Assembly (NCBI GenBank): GCA_021842465.1
Contig: JAKBZN010000007.1
Span: 1-64,000, forward strand
Source: Pseudomonadota bacterium
Lineage (GTDB): Bacteria > Pseudomonadota > Gammaproteobacteria > Burkholderiales > Burkholderiaceae_F
Reading direction: 5' to 3'
DNA length: 64,000 nucleotides
Below are positions 49,834-59,125 of this stretch, piece after piece (within the stretch, counting starts at the first letter, position 1; the number at the start of each line of letters is the position of its first letter). Both the position numbers and the translations under genes were made by a program. A model generated the notes under the pieces. That model had not been told where the DNA came from and did not search any database. It saw only the letters and a program-made list of their open reading frames with translations.

Positions 49834-51206
49834 GTCGTGCCGCCTGGCCCGTCTTCCAGCACGATGCCATCGGCCGCGAGTTCGGCGCGGATGCGGTCGG
49901 CGGTCGCGAAATCACGCGCCTTCTTGGCGGCCGCGCGCGCCGCGATCCGTTCCGCGATCCGTTCACCGTCTGCGCCGTCGCCGACCGCTTCCGTTCCGCC
50001 GGGCGACGATTGCAGAAACGCGTCGGCATCGTCCTGCAGCAGGCCGAGCACCCCGCCCAGCGCGCGCAACTGCGCCGCCGCGACCGGCGACTTGCCGCGG
50101 TTGACCTCGCCGGCCAGATCGAACAGTTCGGCCACCGCCGCCGCCGTATTGAAATCGTCATCCATCGCCGCGGCGAAGCGCTGCCCATGCGGCTCCTGCC
50201 AGTCGACCGCGACCGGAGCGCGCGCGAAGCCCCGCAACGCGGTATAGAGCCGCGCCAGCGCGGCGCGCGCGTCCGCGAGCAGGTCCGGGGTGAAGGAGAT
50301 CTGTCCGCGGTAGTGCGTCCGGACCAGGAAAAACCGCAGGACTTCCGGCTGGTGCCGGGCCAGGGCATCGCGAATGGTGAGGAAGTTGCCCAAGGACTTG
50401 GACATCTTTTCCTCGCCCACGCGCAGCGCGCCGCAATGCATCCAGAGATTGGCCATCCGCTCGCCGAACGCGCCTTCGCTTTGCGCGATCTCGTTTTCGT
50501 GGTGGGGAAAAATCAGGTCCGGACCACCGCCATGGATGTCGAAGGTATGCCCGAGGGTCGCGGCGGACATCGCCGAACATTCGATATGCCAGCCCGGCCG
50601 GCCCGGCCCCCAGGGCGACGGCCAGTGCGGCTCGTCGTCCTTGGCATGCTTCCAGAGCGCGAAGTCGAGCGGATCGTGCTTGGCCTGGCGGACCTCGATG
50701 CGCTCGCCGGCACGCAACTCGTCGAGGGATCGCCCCGAAAGCTTGCCGTAGCCCGGAAACTTGCGGACCGCGAAATCGACGTCGCCGTCCTCGGCGAGAT
50801 AGGCCAGGCCCTTGCGCTCGAGCGTGCCGATGAGGTCGAGCATCTCCGGGATGTATGCGGTGGCACGGGGCTCGATGTCAGGCCGCTCGATGCCCAGCGC
50901 ATCGAGGTCCTCGTGCATCGCGCGGATGTTGCGCTCCGTCACCGCGGAGATCGGCTCCCCGCGCTCCTGGGCGCGGCGGATGATCTTGTCGTCGACGTCG
51001 GTGATGTTGCGCACGTAGGTCACGCGCAGGCCGCGGGCGCGCAGCCATCGCTGCACGACGTCGAACGCCACCATCAGGCGGGCATGCCCAAGATGGCAGA
51101 GATCGTAGGTCGTCATGCCGCATACGTACATGCGTACATGCCCCGGCTCGAGGGGAACGAGGTCTTCGACGCGGCGGGAAAGGGTGCTGTAGATTCGGAT
51201 CGTCAT
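49818..51206 (-). CDS. cysS: Cysteine--tRNA ligase
   Basis: [18 protein letters not shown]...[41 protein letters not shown]...[11 protein letters not shown]. Confidence 0.97.
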   Translation of the reverse strand: MTIRIYSTLSRRVEDLVPLEPGHVRMYVCGMTTYDLCHLGHARLMVAFDVVQRWLRARGLRVTYVRNITDVDDKIIRRAQERGEPISAVTERNIRAMHEDLDALGIERPDIEPRATAYIPEMLDLIGTLERKGLAYLAEDGDVDFAVRKFPGYGKLSGRSLDELRAGERIEVRQAKHDPLDFALWKHAKDDEPHWPSPWGPGRPGWHIECSAMSAATLGHTFDIHGGGPDLIFPHHENEIAQSEGAFGERMANLWMHCGALRVGEEKMSKSLGNFLTIRDALARHQPEVLRFFLVRTHYRGQISFTPDLLADARAALARLYTALRGFARAPVAVDWQEPHGQRFAAAMDDDFNTAAAVAELFDLAGEVNRGKSPVAAAQLRALGGVLGLLQDDADAFLQSSPGGTEAVGDGADGERIAERIAARAAAKKARDFATADRIRAELAADGIVLEDGPGGTTWRRS

Positions 51207-51428
51207 GGAGGTCGGCAGGGAATCGCCATGCGGCCCCACCCAAGCGGCGATCGGGTCCGCGCACACGACCGGGACGCCTTCGGGCGCAGCCAAGGAGGCG
51301 GACTGGACGTCCGGCAGGCAGGCAGCCGGGAGTTCGTCACGAACCCGCGTTCTGGAGATTCCTTAGAATGACGAATTCCAGTATATCAGCGCCCTAGCTG
51401 CCCTTCGATTTCCCCACCGGATTCCGCC

Positions 51429-52061
51429 TTGCCGCCCACCCCTCGTTTTTCCGACGCTCGCTTTCCAATTCCGGCCGCCGCGGCGCTGATCGCCGCCGCG
51501 GCCCTCATGGCACCCGCCGCGCATGCGCAGTCGGCAAACGCCCAGGCCGCGCCCACGATCGCCCCCACGCTTGCGGCCAAACCGCCGGCGAACGACAACC
51601 CGACCGCCGCGGCGATGAAGGCCATCGCCGGCGCCCTGCGCAAGGGCGATCGGCCGGGCGCCTTGAAGCTTGCCGACGCATTTCTTGCCACCCACCCTCG
51701 GAACGTCTCCGTGCGCTTCCAGCGCGCGGTGATTCTCGAGGATCTGAACCGCCTGCCGGAGGCCGCCGCCGCGTTCGAATCCCTCATCCGGGACTTTCCG
51801 GAGTTGCCCGAGCCCTACAACGATCTGGCCGTGATCCACGCGGCCCAGGGCCATCTCGAATTGGCGGAACAAGACCTCCGCCGCTCGATCGGCGCGCAAC
51901 CGAACTACGTCACCGCGCGCGAGAATCTGGGCGACCTGTACATCGCCATGGCGGTCGCCTCCTATGCGAGCGGCGTCCAGCTCGCACCGGCCAACGGCGC
52001 GCTTCGAAAGAAACTCGCGATGGCGCGCAACTTGTCGGCCGAACTGACAAAAGCGCGCTGA
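51429..52061 (+). CDS. Secreted/periplasmic tetratricopeptide-repeat protein
   Basis: N-terminal signal-like segment; AVILEDLNRLPEAAAAFESLIRDFPELPEPYNDLAVIHAAQGHLELAEQDLRRSI. Confidence 0.75.
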   Translation: MPPTPRFSDARFPIPAAAALIAAAALMAPAAHAQSANAQAAPTIAPTLAAKPPANDNPTAAAMKAIAGALRKGDRPGALKLADAFLATHPRNVSVRFQRAVILEDLNRLPEAAAAFESLIRDFPELPEPYNDLAVIHAAQGHLELAEQDLRRSIGAQPNYVTARENLGDLYIAMAVASYASGVQLAPANGALRKKLAMARNLSAELTKAR

Positions 52062-52125
52062 GCGCCGCATTCGCAACCCCCCCAGCCCCCTCCCGCGAGC
52101 GGGAGGGCACTTCAGGAGAATCCCC

Positions 52126-52719
52126 TTGAAACGATTCCGTAGCGCTCTCGCCCTTCTTGCCGTCGCTGCCTGTGCAGCGCTTCCCCTTCGCCCCGCGGTC
52201 GCCGCCGAGCCGGCGAAGCCGGTGATCGTGACGCTCGACACCAACGTCGGCAAGATCGTGCTTGCGCTCGACCCGCAGCGCGCCCCCAGGACGGTGGCGA
52301 ATTTCGTGCGCTATGTCCGCGACGGGTTCTACCGCGGCACGATCTTCCATCGGGTGATCCCCGGCTTTATGATCCAGGGCGGCGGCTACACGAAAGACCT
52401 GAACGAGAAGCCGACCCGGGATCCGATCCCCATCGAAAGCAATAACGGCCTCAAGAACCTGCGCGGCACCATCGCGATGGCGCGCACCAGCGATCCGAAC
52501 TCGGCCACTGCGCAGTTCTTCATCAACATCGTCGACAACGGCTTTCTCGACTACCCCGGCCAGGACGGCTACGGCTATACCGTGTTCGGCCGCGTGATTT
52601 CGGGGCTGGGCGTGGTCGACCGGATCGCCGCGGTCCCCACCACGTCGCAAGACGGGGCGTTCCAGAACCTGCCGTCGACGCCCGTGGTGATCGAGGACGC
52701 GCATCTCGGCAACCATTGA
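52126..52719 (+). CDS. Periplasmic peptidyl-prolyl cis-trans isomerase (cyclophilin type)
   Basis: signal peptide; [32 protein letters not shown]. Confidence 0.93.
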   Translation: MKRFRSALALLAVAACAALPLRPAVAAEPAKPVIVTLDTNVGKIVLALDPQRAPRTVANFVRYVRDGFYRGTIFHRVIPGFMIQGGGYTKDLNEKPTRDPIPIESNNGLKNLRGTIAMARTSDPNSATAQFFINIVDNGFLDYPGQDGYGYTVFGRVISGLGVVDRIAAVPTTSQDGAFQNLPSTPVVIEDAHLGNH

Positions 52720-52751
52720 CCCTTTCACCCCGCCACTCGGAGAAAATCCCC

Positions 52752-53252
52752 ATGTCCAAAGTCATCCTGCACACCAACCACGGCGCAATCGGCATCGAAC
52801 TCGACGCGGAGCGCGCTCCCCAGACGACGGAAAACTTCCTCGAATACGTCCGGACCGGCCACTACGACAACACCGTCTTCCATCGCGTGATCGACGGCTT
52901 CATGATCCAGGGCGGCGGGTTCGAGCCCGGCATGCGCCAAAAGTCCACCCGTGCGCCGATCGACAACGAAGCCGCCAACGGCCTGCGCAACGACAAATAC
53001 ACGATCGCGATGGCCCGCACCTCGGACCCGCACTCCGCCACCGCGCAATTCTTCATCAACGTCGCCGACAACGAGTTCCTCAACCATACGGCGCCCACCG
53101 CGCAAGGCTGGGGCTATTGCGTGTTCGGCAAGGTCGTCGACGGCACCGACGTCGTCGACCGGATCAAGGGTGTGCGGACCGGACGCAGCGGGTTCCATGA
53201 AAACGTGCCGTCGGAAGACGTGGTCATCGAGCGCGCGGAAGTCGCGGCGTAA
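52752..53252 (+). CDS. ppiB: Cytoplasmic peptidyl-prolyl cis-trans isomerase (cyclophilin type)
   Basis: [57 protein letters not shown]. Confidence 0.93.
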   Translation: MSKVILHTNHGAIGIELDAERAPQTTENFLEYVRTGHYDNTVFHRVIDGFMIQGGGFEPGMRQKSTRAPIDNEAANGLRNDKYTIAMARTSDPHSATAQFFINVADNEFLNHTAPTAQGWGYCVFGKVVDGTDVVDRIKGVRTGRSGFHENVPSEDVVIERAEVAA

Positions 53253-53263
53253 GGAGCGACGGC

Positions 53264-54013
53264 GTGCTGCGCGACCCGGTATTCATTTCGGACCTGCATC
53301 TCTGCGCGCAGCGGCCCCGCACGCTCGCGCGCGCGCTCGCCTTCTTTGACGGGACCGCGGCCGGGCACGCGGAACTCGTCATCCTCGGCGACCTGTTCGA
53401 ATACTGGCCCGGCGACGACAGCCTGGACGCGCAGACGCCCGACGACGACGTCGCGCGCACGGTGGCCGCCGCCCTGCGGCGACTCGCCGACCGCGGCGTC
53501 GCGATTTCCCTGATCCATGGCAACCGCGACGTGCTGCTCGGCCCGCGCTTCGCCGAAGCGTCGGGCGTCCGCCTGCTGCCCGACCCCGTGGTCGAGCAGG
53601 TCGGCGGGGTTCCCACCCTGCTCTCGCACGGCGACGCCTACTGCACCCGCGACACCGCGTACCAACAATTCCGGTTGCAGGCCCGCGACCCCCGCTTTCA
53701 GGCCGCGTTCCTCGCCCGCCCGCTCGCCGAGCGCCGCGCGCTCATCGGCCAGGCCCGCGCCCAAAGCGAACAGGAAAAGCAGCGCCTCGCCGCGGAAATC
53801 ATGGACGTGACGCCGGAGGCGATCGCCCAAGCCATGCGCGATGCCGGCGCCACGCAGATGATCCACGGCCACACCCATCTGCCCGGCCGCCACGCCTTCC
53901 CGCTCGACGGCCGCGAGGCCGTGCGCTGGGTGCTGCCGGACTGGGACGAAGACACGGAGCCGGCACGCGGCGGCAGCCTGGCGGTCGTGGATGGAGTGCT
54001 GACGCTGCGGTGA
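53264..54013 (+). CDS. lpxH: UDP-2,3-diacylglucosamine diphosphatase
   Basis: PVFISDLHLCAQRPRTLARALAFF...LVILGDLFEYWPGDD...LIHGNRDVLLG; GTG start. Confidence 0.92.
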   Translation: MLRDPVFISDLHLCAQRPRTLARALAFFDGTAAGHAELVILGDLFEYWPGDDSLDAQTPDDDVARTVAAALRRLADRGVAISLIHGNRDVLLGPRFAEASGVRLLPDPVVEQVGGVPTLLSHGDAYCTRDTAYQQFRLQARDPRFQAAFLARPLAERRALIGQARAQSEQEKQRLAAEIMDVTPEAIAQAMRDAGATQMIHGHTHLPGRHAFPLDGREAVRWVLPDWDEDTEPARGGSLAVVDGVLTLR

Positions 54014-54051
54014 CGCCTGCACCGCGCAATCCCCGTGCAAGCCTGCGCAAA

Positions 54052-54288
54052 CGTTTGACGGCTGCGCCCCGCCGGGACCGGCTACGCGGTGGTCGCCCCT
54101 GCGGGGCGACTGCGCTGCGCTGCACAGTCCGCGGGCGCACGGCCAACTCGCTGCGCGCCCTGCGGACGCTGCGCTCGAACAAGGGCCGTGAGTCAGAAAG
54201 GGAGGCGCGCGTTCGCGCGCCGCCCGCGTCCTTGCCCTGCTCGCCACCGCGTCTTATGCCGGTCCCGGCGGGGCGCAGCCGCCAAACG
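54052..54288 (+). repeat. Foldback repeat element copy 1 (arms 54052..54092 / 54244..54288)
   Basis: Arms CGTTTGaCGGCTGCGCCCCGCCGGGACCGGC-ta-CGCGGTGG versus inverted copy at 54244..54288; core GGGCGCACGGCCAACTCGCTGCGCG...GGGCCGTGAGTCAGAA shared with copy 2. Confidence 0.85.
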
Positions 54289-54357
54289 CAATCGTGATTT
54301 GGGCCGAGAAGGCAAGACACCCCCCGATTGGAGCCCCATGCCCGGAAAAGGGGAACC

Positions 54358-54471
54358 ATGCGGCTGGAGCAGAACGACGAGTGGTTCCTGAACCGTTGCC
54401 GCATGCAATATGAGGATCTCCGGTCGCCCCGCGAACCTGCACCGACGCGGCTGTCCGCCGTAGCACGCTGA
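54358..54471 (+). pseudogene. C-terminal remnant of an IS256/mutator-type transposase
   Basis: MRLEQNDEWFLNRCRMQYEDLRSPREPAPTRLSAVAR*, resembling the LLEQNDEW...L.AV ending of this family. Confidence 0.5.
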
Positions 54472-54504
54472 GTAACGTGTGCTCAGCCAATCCGGGCTGT
54501 GAAC

Positions 54505-55057
54505 CTACGCCACACCGCGACCAGTTTCCAAAGCCGCCCCGTACAACCGGAAAACTTGACCACAAAAGTCATCGATGAAGTTACTTGTAAGGACGGTAGC
54601 ATTCCAATTTCTATCTATGAAAGTGACTGATTGGAGGTCATCGGAAAGTTGGAATGTACCGTGGGAAAAGGCGTTTCTAATGTGCTGTGCGATGGTTCCT
54701 TCACGGCACCGCCCCAGGTACTGCTTAAAGGGAAACAGGCTGGAGCCCTCGACAACCATTTCCAGGCCATCTTCGAGGTGCTGACTCCGCATATATACCA
54801 TTGCAACATATCCACGAAGCATGAACACACCGCTCCAGCGAACGCGCTCCATTTCCGCATCGGGGGACGGCTGTGCAATTCGATCGGAGCGTGGCAATCG
54901 GTGCTCCGGAAATGAAATTACTCAAACCATACGCAGAAAATGCGTTATGTAATTTTTCGTCGCATATGAAAAGACCGAGTCTTGTAATTTCCCGCCGAAG
55001 TACCTCGTCTGAAACGTTGCCTAGTTCTTCCAGAATTGGTTGAAGATCAATCTCCAT
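54505..55057 (-). pseudogene. HEPN-like protein gene, apparently split by a frameshift
   Basis: 5' part 55057 (MEIDLQPILEELGNVSDEVLRREITRLGLFICDEKLHNAFSAYGLSNFISGAP), 3' part in another frame (54505..54897) with HIRNAFSHGTF (RxxxxH). Confidence 0.5.
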
Positions 55058-55110
55058 GTGAAACTCCTTGGGCGAGACCTATCAACGTTTTATTGTTCCA
55101 CAATGTTTGC

Positions 55111-55356
55111 CACCAGTTCCGGATACCCTTCGCCTGCTCCGGCCCCGTTGGGGGGCGCGGAGAGCAGCGCAGGAGTCGGGGCGGCGCGCGAACGCGCGCT
55201 ACTCCTTCTGACTCACGGCCCCTGTCCGAGCGCAGCGTCCGCAGGACGCGCAGCGAGTTGGCCGTGCGCCCCGGCTCCGAGCAGCGCAGCGGAGGCAGCC
55301 CGCAGGGCTGACCGCGACACCGGGCAGGAACAGGCGAAGGGTATCCGGAACTGGTG
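55111..55356 (-). repeat. Foldback repeat element copy 2 (arms 55111..55136 / 55331..55356)
   Basis: 26-bp perfect inverted repeat CACCAGTTCCGGATACCCTTCGCCTG; core homologous to copy 1 but in opposite orientation. Confidence 0.88.
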
Positions 55357-55458
55357 CACGACAACTTTCGCGCGAATTGTATGTTTACGAACGATATGTC
55401 GCGCGATCCACAACGCAATTCGTTCAAAGCGGAACGAAGCAATACCGCCGAACAAACG

Positions 55459-56262
55459 TCAGCGATGGCGCTTCGTCCCCGCCCGCTCCGCCTTCGGCCG
55501 CTCCATCGCCGCCGCGATCCCCCGCAGGATGTCCACCTCCGTCCGGGTCGGCCGCGCGCGCAGCAGCAGACGCCGCATCCGCGCCATCAGGTTCTTCGGC
55601 TGCCCGGGATCCAGATACCCGACCGCGATCAAGGCTCGCTCGAGATGCCCGAACATCGCCTCGGTCTGCTCGACGCCTGCCGCCGCATCGTCTTCGCGCG
55701 GCGCGGTTTGTGAAACGTCGCGGCGGGGCAGCGGCGCGAGGGGCGCCCCCGTCTGCCGCAACAATTCCCGGCGGCTTTCGTAGGCGGCGATCTGCGCCGC
55801 CTGGGCGAGATTGAGCGACGCGCGCAGCGGATCCGCCGGAATCGCACAGACCGCATGGCAACGCTGCACGTCCTCGTTGGTCAGGCCCGTGCGTTCCGTG
55901 CCGAACACGAACGCGATCTCCGCCCCATCCCCGCACGCCGCCTGCGCGGCTTCGCGGGCCGCCTCGCGAACCTCGATCGGCTCCGGTCCGAACCCGCGCG
56001 CATACCCGCTCATGGCGTACGCGCGCTGTACCCCGTCGAGCGCCTCGGCCAGCGAATCACAACTCCGCGCCCCGACCAGCACGTCCGCCGCCGAGGTCGC
56101 GAACGCCAGCGCCTCCGGGTCTTCGCGAAACTCCGTGGTACGCGGCTGCACCACGACGAGCCGCGAAAACCCCATGGTACGGATCGCCCTCGCGCAAGCG
56201 CCGATATTGCCCGCATGCGCGGGCGCGACCAGTACGAATCGAAATTGCGAGAAACCCGACAC
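55459..56262 (-). CDS. trmJ: TrmJ-like tRNA/rRNA (SpoU) methyltransferase
   Basis: FRFVLVAPAHAGNIGACARAIRTMGFSRLVVVQPR...IAFVFGTERTGLTNEDVQRCHAVCAIPADPLRASLNLAQAAQIAAYE; GTG start. Confidence 0.88.
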   Translation of the reverse strand: MSGFSQFRFVLVAPAHAGNIGACARAIRTMGFSRLVVVQPRTTEFREDPEALAFATSAADVLVGARSCDSLAEALDGVQRAYAMSGYARGFGPEPIEVREAAREAAQAACGDGAEIAFVFGTERTGLTNEDVQRCHAVCAIPADPLRASLNLAQAAQIAAYESRRELLRQTGAPLAPLPRRDVSQTAPREDDAAAGVEQTEAMFGHLERALIAVGYLDPGQPKNLMARMRRLLLRARPTRTEVDILRGIAAAMERPKAERAGTKRHR

Positions 56263-56329
56263 CGAACACCCGTAAAATCGCGATTTGCGTCCACCGACCG
56301 CGCGTGCCGCACGGCCGCGCCCCCTTCTC

Positions 56330-57136
56330 ATGCACCCGCTACTGAATACCGCCATCAAAGCCGCCCGCAAGGCCGGCGCCATCATCAACCGCGCCAGCCA
56401 CGACGTCGACCTGCTGAAGGTCAGCGCGAAGGGCCAGGCCGATTTTGTCACGGAGGTCGACCACGCTGCGGAACAGGCGATCATCGAGACGATTTCCCAG
56501 GCGTATCCCGACCACGGCTTTCTCGCCGAGGAGTCGGGGCGGAGCCAACCGCCAGGCGCCAAGGCCGACTTCACCTGGATCATCGATCCGCTCGACGGAA
56601 CGACCAACTTCATCCACGGGTTCCCGCAATACGCGGTGTCGATCGCCTGCATGCACGAGGGACAGATCACCCAGGCGGTGATCTACGACCCGTCGCGCAA
56701 CGACCTCTACACGGCGACCCGCGGCCGCGGCGCGTTCCTCAACGACCGCCGCATTCGCGTATCCAAGCGCAGCCAGATGGCCGAAGCCCTGATCGGGACC
56801 GGATTCCCCTTTCGCGACCTGGAATTCCTCGACCGCTACCTGGCGATCTTCCGCCGCGTCACCGCCGCCACCGCAGGGATCCGCCGTCCGGGTTCGGCCG
56901 CGCTCGATCTCGCATGCGTCGCCGCGGGCCGCTATGACGGATTCTGGGAATTCCGGTTGTCGCCGTGGGACATCGCCGCGGGAATCCTGCTCGTGATCGA
57001 GGCGGGCGGCTTGGTCACCGACGATCAGGGCGGCGCCGCATACCTGGACAGCGGCAACGTCGTCTGCGGCAATCCCAAGATCGCCCCGCAATTGCTGCAA
57101 CTGGTAAGCGGCGCCGAGACGGCGCCGCGGTTGTGA
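56330..57136 (+). CDS. suhB: Inositol monophosphatase family protein
   Basis: [18 protein letters not shown]...FLAEESG...[24 protein letters not shown]. Confidence 0.93.
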   Translation: MHPLLNTAIKAARKAGAIINRASHDVDLLKVSAKGQADFVTEVDHAAEQAIIETISQAYPDHGFLAEESGRSQPPGAKADFTWIIDPLDGTTNFIHGFPQYAVSIACMHEGQITQAVIYDPSRNDLYTATRGRGAFLNDRRIRVSKRSQMAEALIGTGFPFRDLEFLDRYLAIFRRVTAATAGIRRPGSAALDLACVAAGRYDGFWEFRLSPWDIAAGILLVIEAGGLVTDDQGGAAYLDSGNVVCGNPKIAPQLLQLVSGAETAPRL

Positions 57137-57143
57137 CCGACGA

Positions 57144-57662
57144 ATGGGCTGCCCCGTGAAATGCCCCGTACGTGGCCCCGCCGGGCCACGCATCCTGTAT
57201 GGCGCGGTCGCCTTCGCCGCCACGGCGCTGATCGGATTCGCGATCTACCTGCAGGAGGTCAAGGGACTCGAACCCTGCCCGCTGTGCATCCTGCAGCGCT
57301 ATGCCTATGTGGTCGTCGCGGCGGCCGCTCTGGTGGCGGCGTTGATGCCGACGTCCGGACCACGCGTCGTCGCGCGGATTGCGGCGTGGATCGGGATCGC
57401 GTTCGCGGTGGCGGGCGCGGGTGTGGGGGTGTGGCACGTCTGGCTGCAGACGCATCCGCCCAAATTCGCGTCCTGCGGACCGAGCCTGCAGTATCTCGTC
57501 GCCAATCTGCCCTTGGGGCGGGCCTTGCCGCGCATCTTCCAGGGCTATGCGGACTGCACGGAAATTACGTGGCGGCTTCTGGGGCTGACGATCCCGGCGT
57601 GGTCCCTGTTGTGTCTGCTGGGATTGGCCACAATGCTGTGGGCCGCGCAGCGGCGCCGGTGA
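57144..57662 (+). CDS. dsbB: Disulfide bond formation protein B
   Basis: YLQEVKGLEPCPLCILQRYAYV; FASCGPSLQYLVANLPLGRALPRIFQGYADCTEITWRLLGLTIPAWSLL. Confidence 0.93.
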   Translation: MGCPVKCPVRGPAGPRILYGAVAFAATALIGFAIYLQEVKGLEPCPLCILQRYAYVVVAAAALVAALMPTSGPRVVARIAAWIGIAFAVAGAGVGVWHVWLQTHPPKFASCGPSLQYLVANLPLGRALPRIFQGYADCTEITWRLLGLTIPAWSLLCLLGLATMLWAAQRRR

Positions 57663-57719
57663 CCCGGCCCGACCGACGGCCGGAACGGGTCACCCACGCA
57701 CGTCGCAGCGGGGCGACGG

Positions 57720-58877
57720 TCACGCCGCCGCGGGTTCGCTCGTCGCCTTGCCGGAGTAGGTGGTCCAGCAGTGCCGCGAGAAGTCGTAGAGCTTGCAGTT
57801 GCGTGCCGTCTCAAAATACCAGCGCCACGAGAACGGCTGGATGACGATGCGCTGGGGCAACAGGTCTTCCAGCATCTTCTGGGCATTCTTCAGCCGGTAG
57901 AGCGGAATGCTCATGTCCAGGTGATGCGCGGTGTGTTCCATGATGTGGTGCAGCACCGCGCCGAACCGCAGCGGGAAGGTCAGATGCACGGTCGTGGAGA
58001 TGAACGGCTGTGCGCGCGCCCAGGCGATGCGGTCGTCGTACCAGTTGACCTTGACGTGGGTATGGTGGACGTACACCACGAACCCGATCATCGAATTCCA
58101 GAAGAAGAACGGCACGGCCCAGCCGAACACCAGCACGGGCGCGATGGCCTGACCGGTCGCATGCGCGGCCCAGGCCAGGACGGCGGCCCAGGCCAGTCCG
58201 TACACGCTCACCAGCACGTTGTCCCAGAAGAAGATCGGACGGCGGGTACCCATGTACGTCTTGCTCGGGAAGAACATGCGCAGCCACCAGATTTCGAACA
58301 TGTAGTACAGGCCCGGCGCCCAGCCGCTGCGATAAATCCGGTCCAGCACCCGTCGGCCGGGCGAGAGGGCCTCGAACTCCTCCCGCGTCAGCGGTGCCCA
58401 GACGAAGTCGAAGCCCTTGAGATTGGTGTACCCGTGATGCACGACGTTGTGCCCGATGTCCCAAAGGCTGTAGGGCGTGATCGACGGCAGGAACGCGATG
58501 CGCCCCAGTACCTTGTTCAACCGGCGATGCGGCGTCAGGCTCTGATGACAGGCATCGTGCCCGATGATGAACAGCCGGCCGATCCAGAACCCGGCAATCA
58601 TGCCGAACAGCAGCTTGATCGGCCACGAGTGCGCGAGCACCGTCCCGCCGAGCAGGGAGAACAGGACGAGATAGTCGAAACCCAGCAGCACGATGGCGTA
58701 TGCCGTCGTGCGCTCCGCCAGCGGGATGAGCCAGCGCCGCATGACCTTGCGGTGCGGTAGCGGCTCGCCGACGGGAATCGGAGCGAGAGGGAGAGAACCG
58801 GTTTCGGATGAACGTTCCGGCGAGGTTCCCGCCGGAGAAGAGGCCTCTGCGGCCGGCATCGATGATATGGACGACAT
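57720..58877 (-). CDS. Fatty acid desaturase
   Basis: Histidine boxes GHDACHQS, HHGYTN, HHIMEHTAHH; polytopic. Confidence 0.9.
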   Translation of the reverse strand: MSSISSMPAAEASSPAGTSPERSSETGSLPLAPIPVGEPLPHRKVMRRWLIPLAERTTAYAIVLLGFDYLVLFSLLGGTVLAHSWPIKLLFGMIAGFWIGRLFIIGHDACHQSLTPHRRLNKVLGRIAFLPSITPYSLWDIGHNVVHHGYTNLKGFDFVWAPLTREEFEALSPGRRVLDRIYRSGWAPGLYYMFEIWWLRMFFPSKTYMGTRRPIFFWDNVLVSVYGLAWAAVLAWAAHATGQAIAPVLVFGWAVPFFFWNSMIGFVVYVHHTHVKVNWYDDRIAWARAQPFISTTVHLTFPLRFGAVLHHIMEHTAHHLDMSIPLYRLKNAQKMLEDLLPQRIVIQPFSWRWYFETARNCKLYDFSRHCWTTYSGKATSEPAAA

Positions 58878-58965
58878 ATGTTCCAGCAATGCAGGGCCCC
58901 AACGGCCCCGGAAAAAACAACGGCCGGGGGATCCTACCTCCCGAGCGCGACCGGACTTTGACCTA

Positions 58966-58991
58966 AGTAAAACAAAACACGGTATTTTACT
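58966..58991. promoter_or_regulatory. Candidate regulatory inverted repeat between desaturase and mutS
   Basis: AGTAAAA-12 nt-TTTTACT in the divergent intergenic region. Confidence 0.3.
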
Positions 58992-59125
58992 GTGCTTGGT
59001 GGCTTGCGGTACGGGTTGTTGCATGTTCGTCGTTCGCCGGCCGCACCCACGCCCATGGCGCCCCCGGGAAGAATCGGTCGCGACGTTCCGCCGCGCCCCG
59101 GATCGGTGCCTGCCACCCCGAACGG

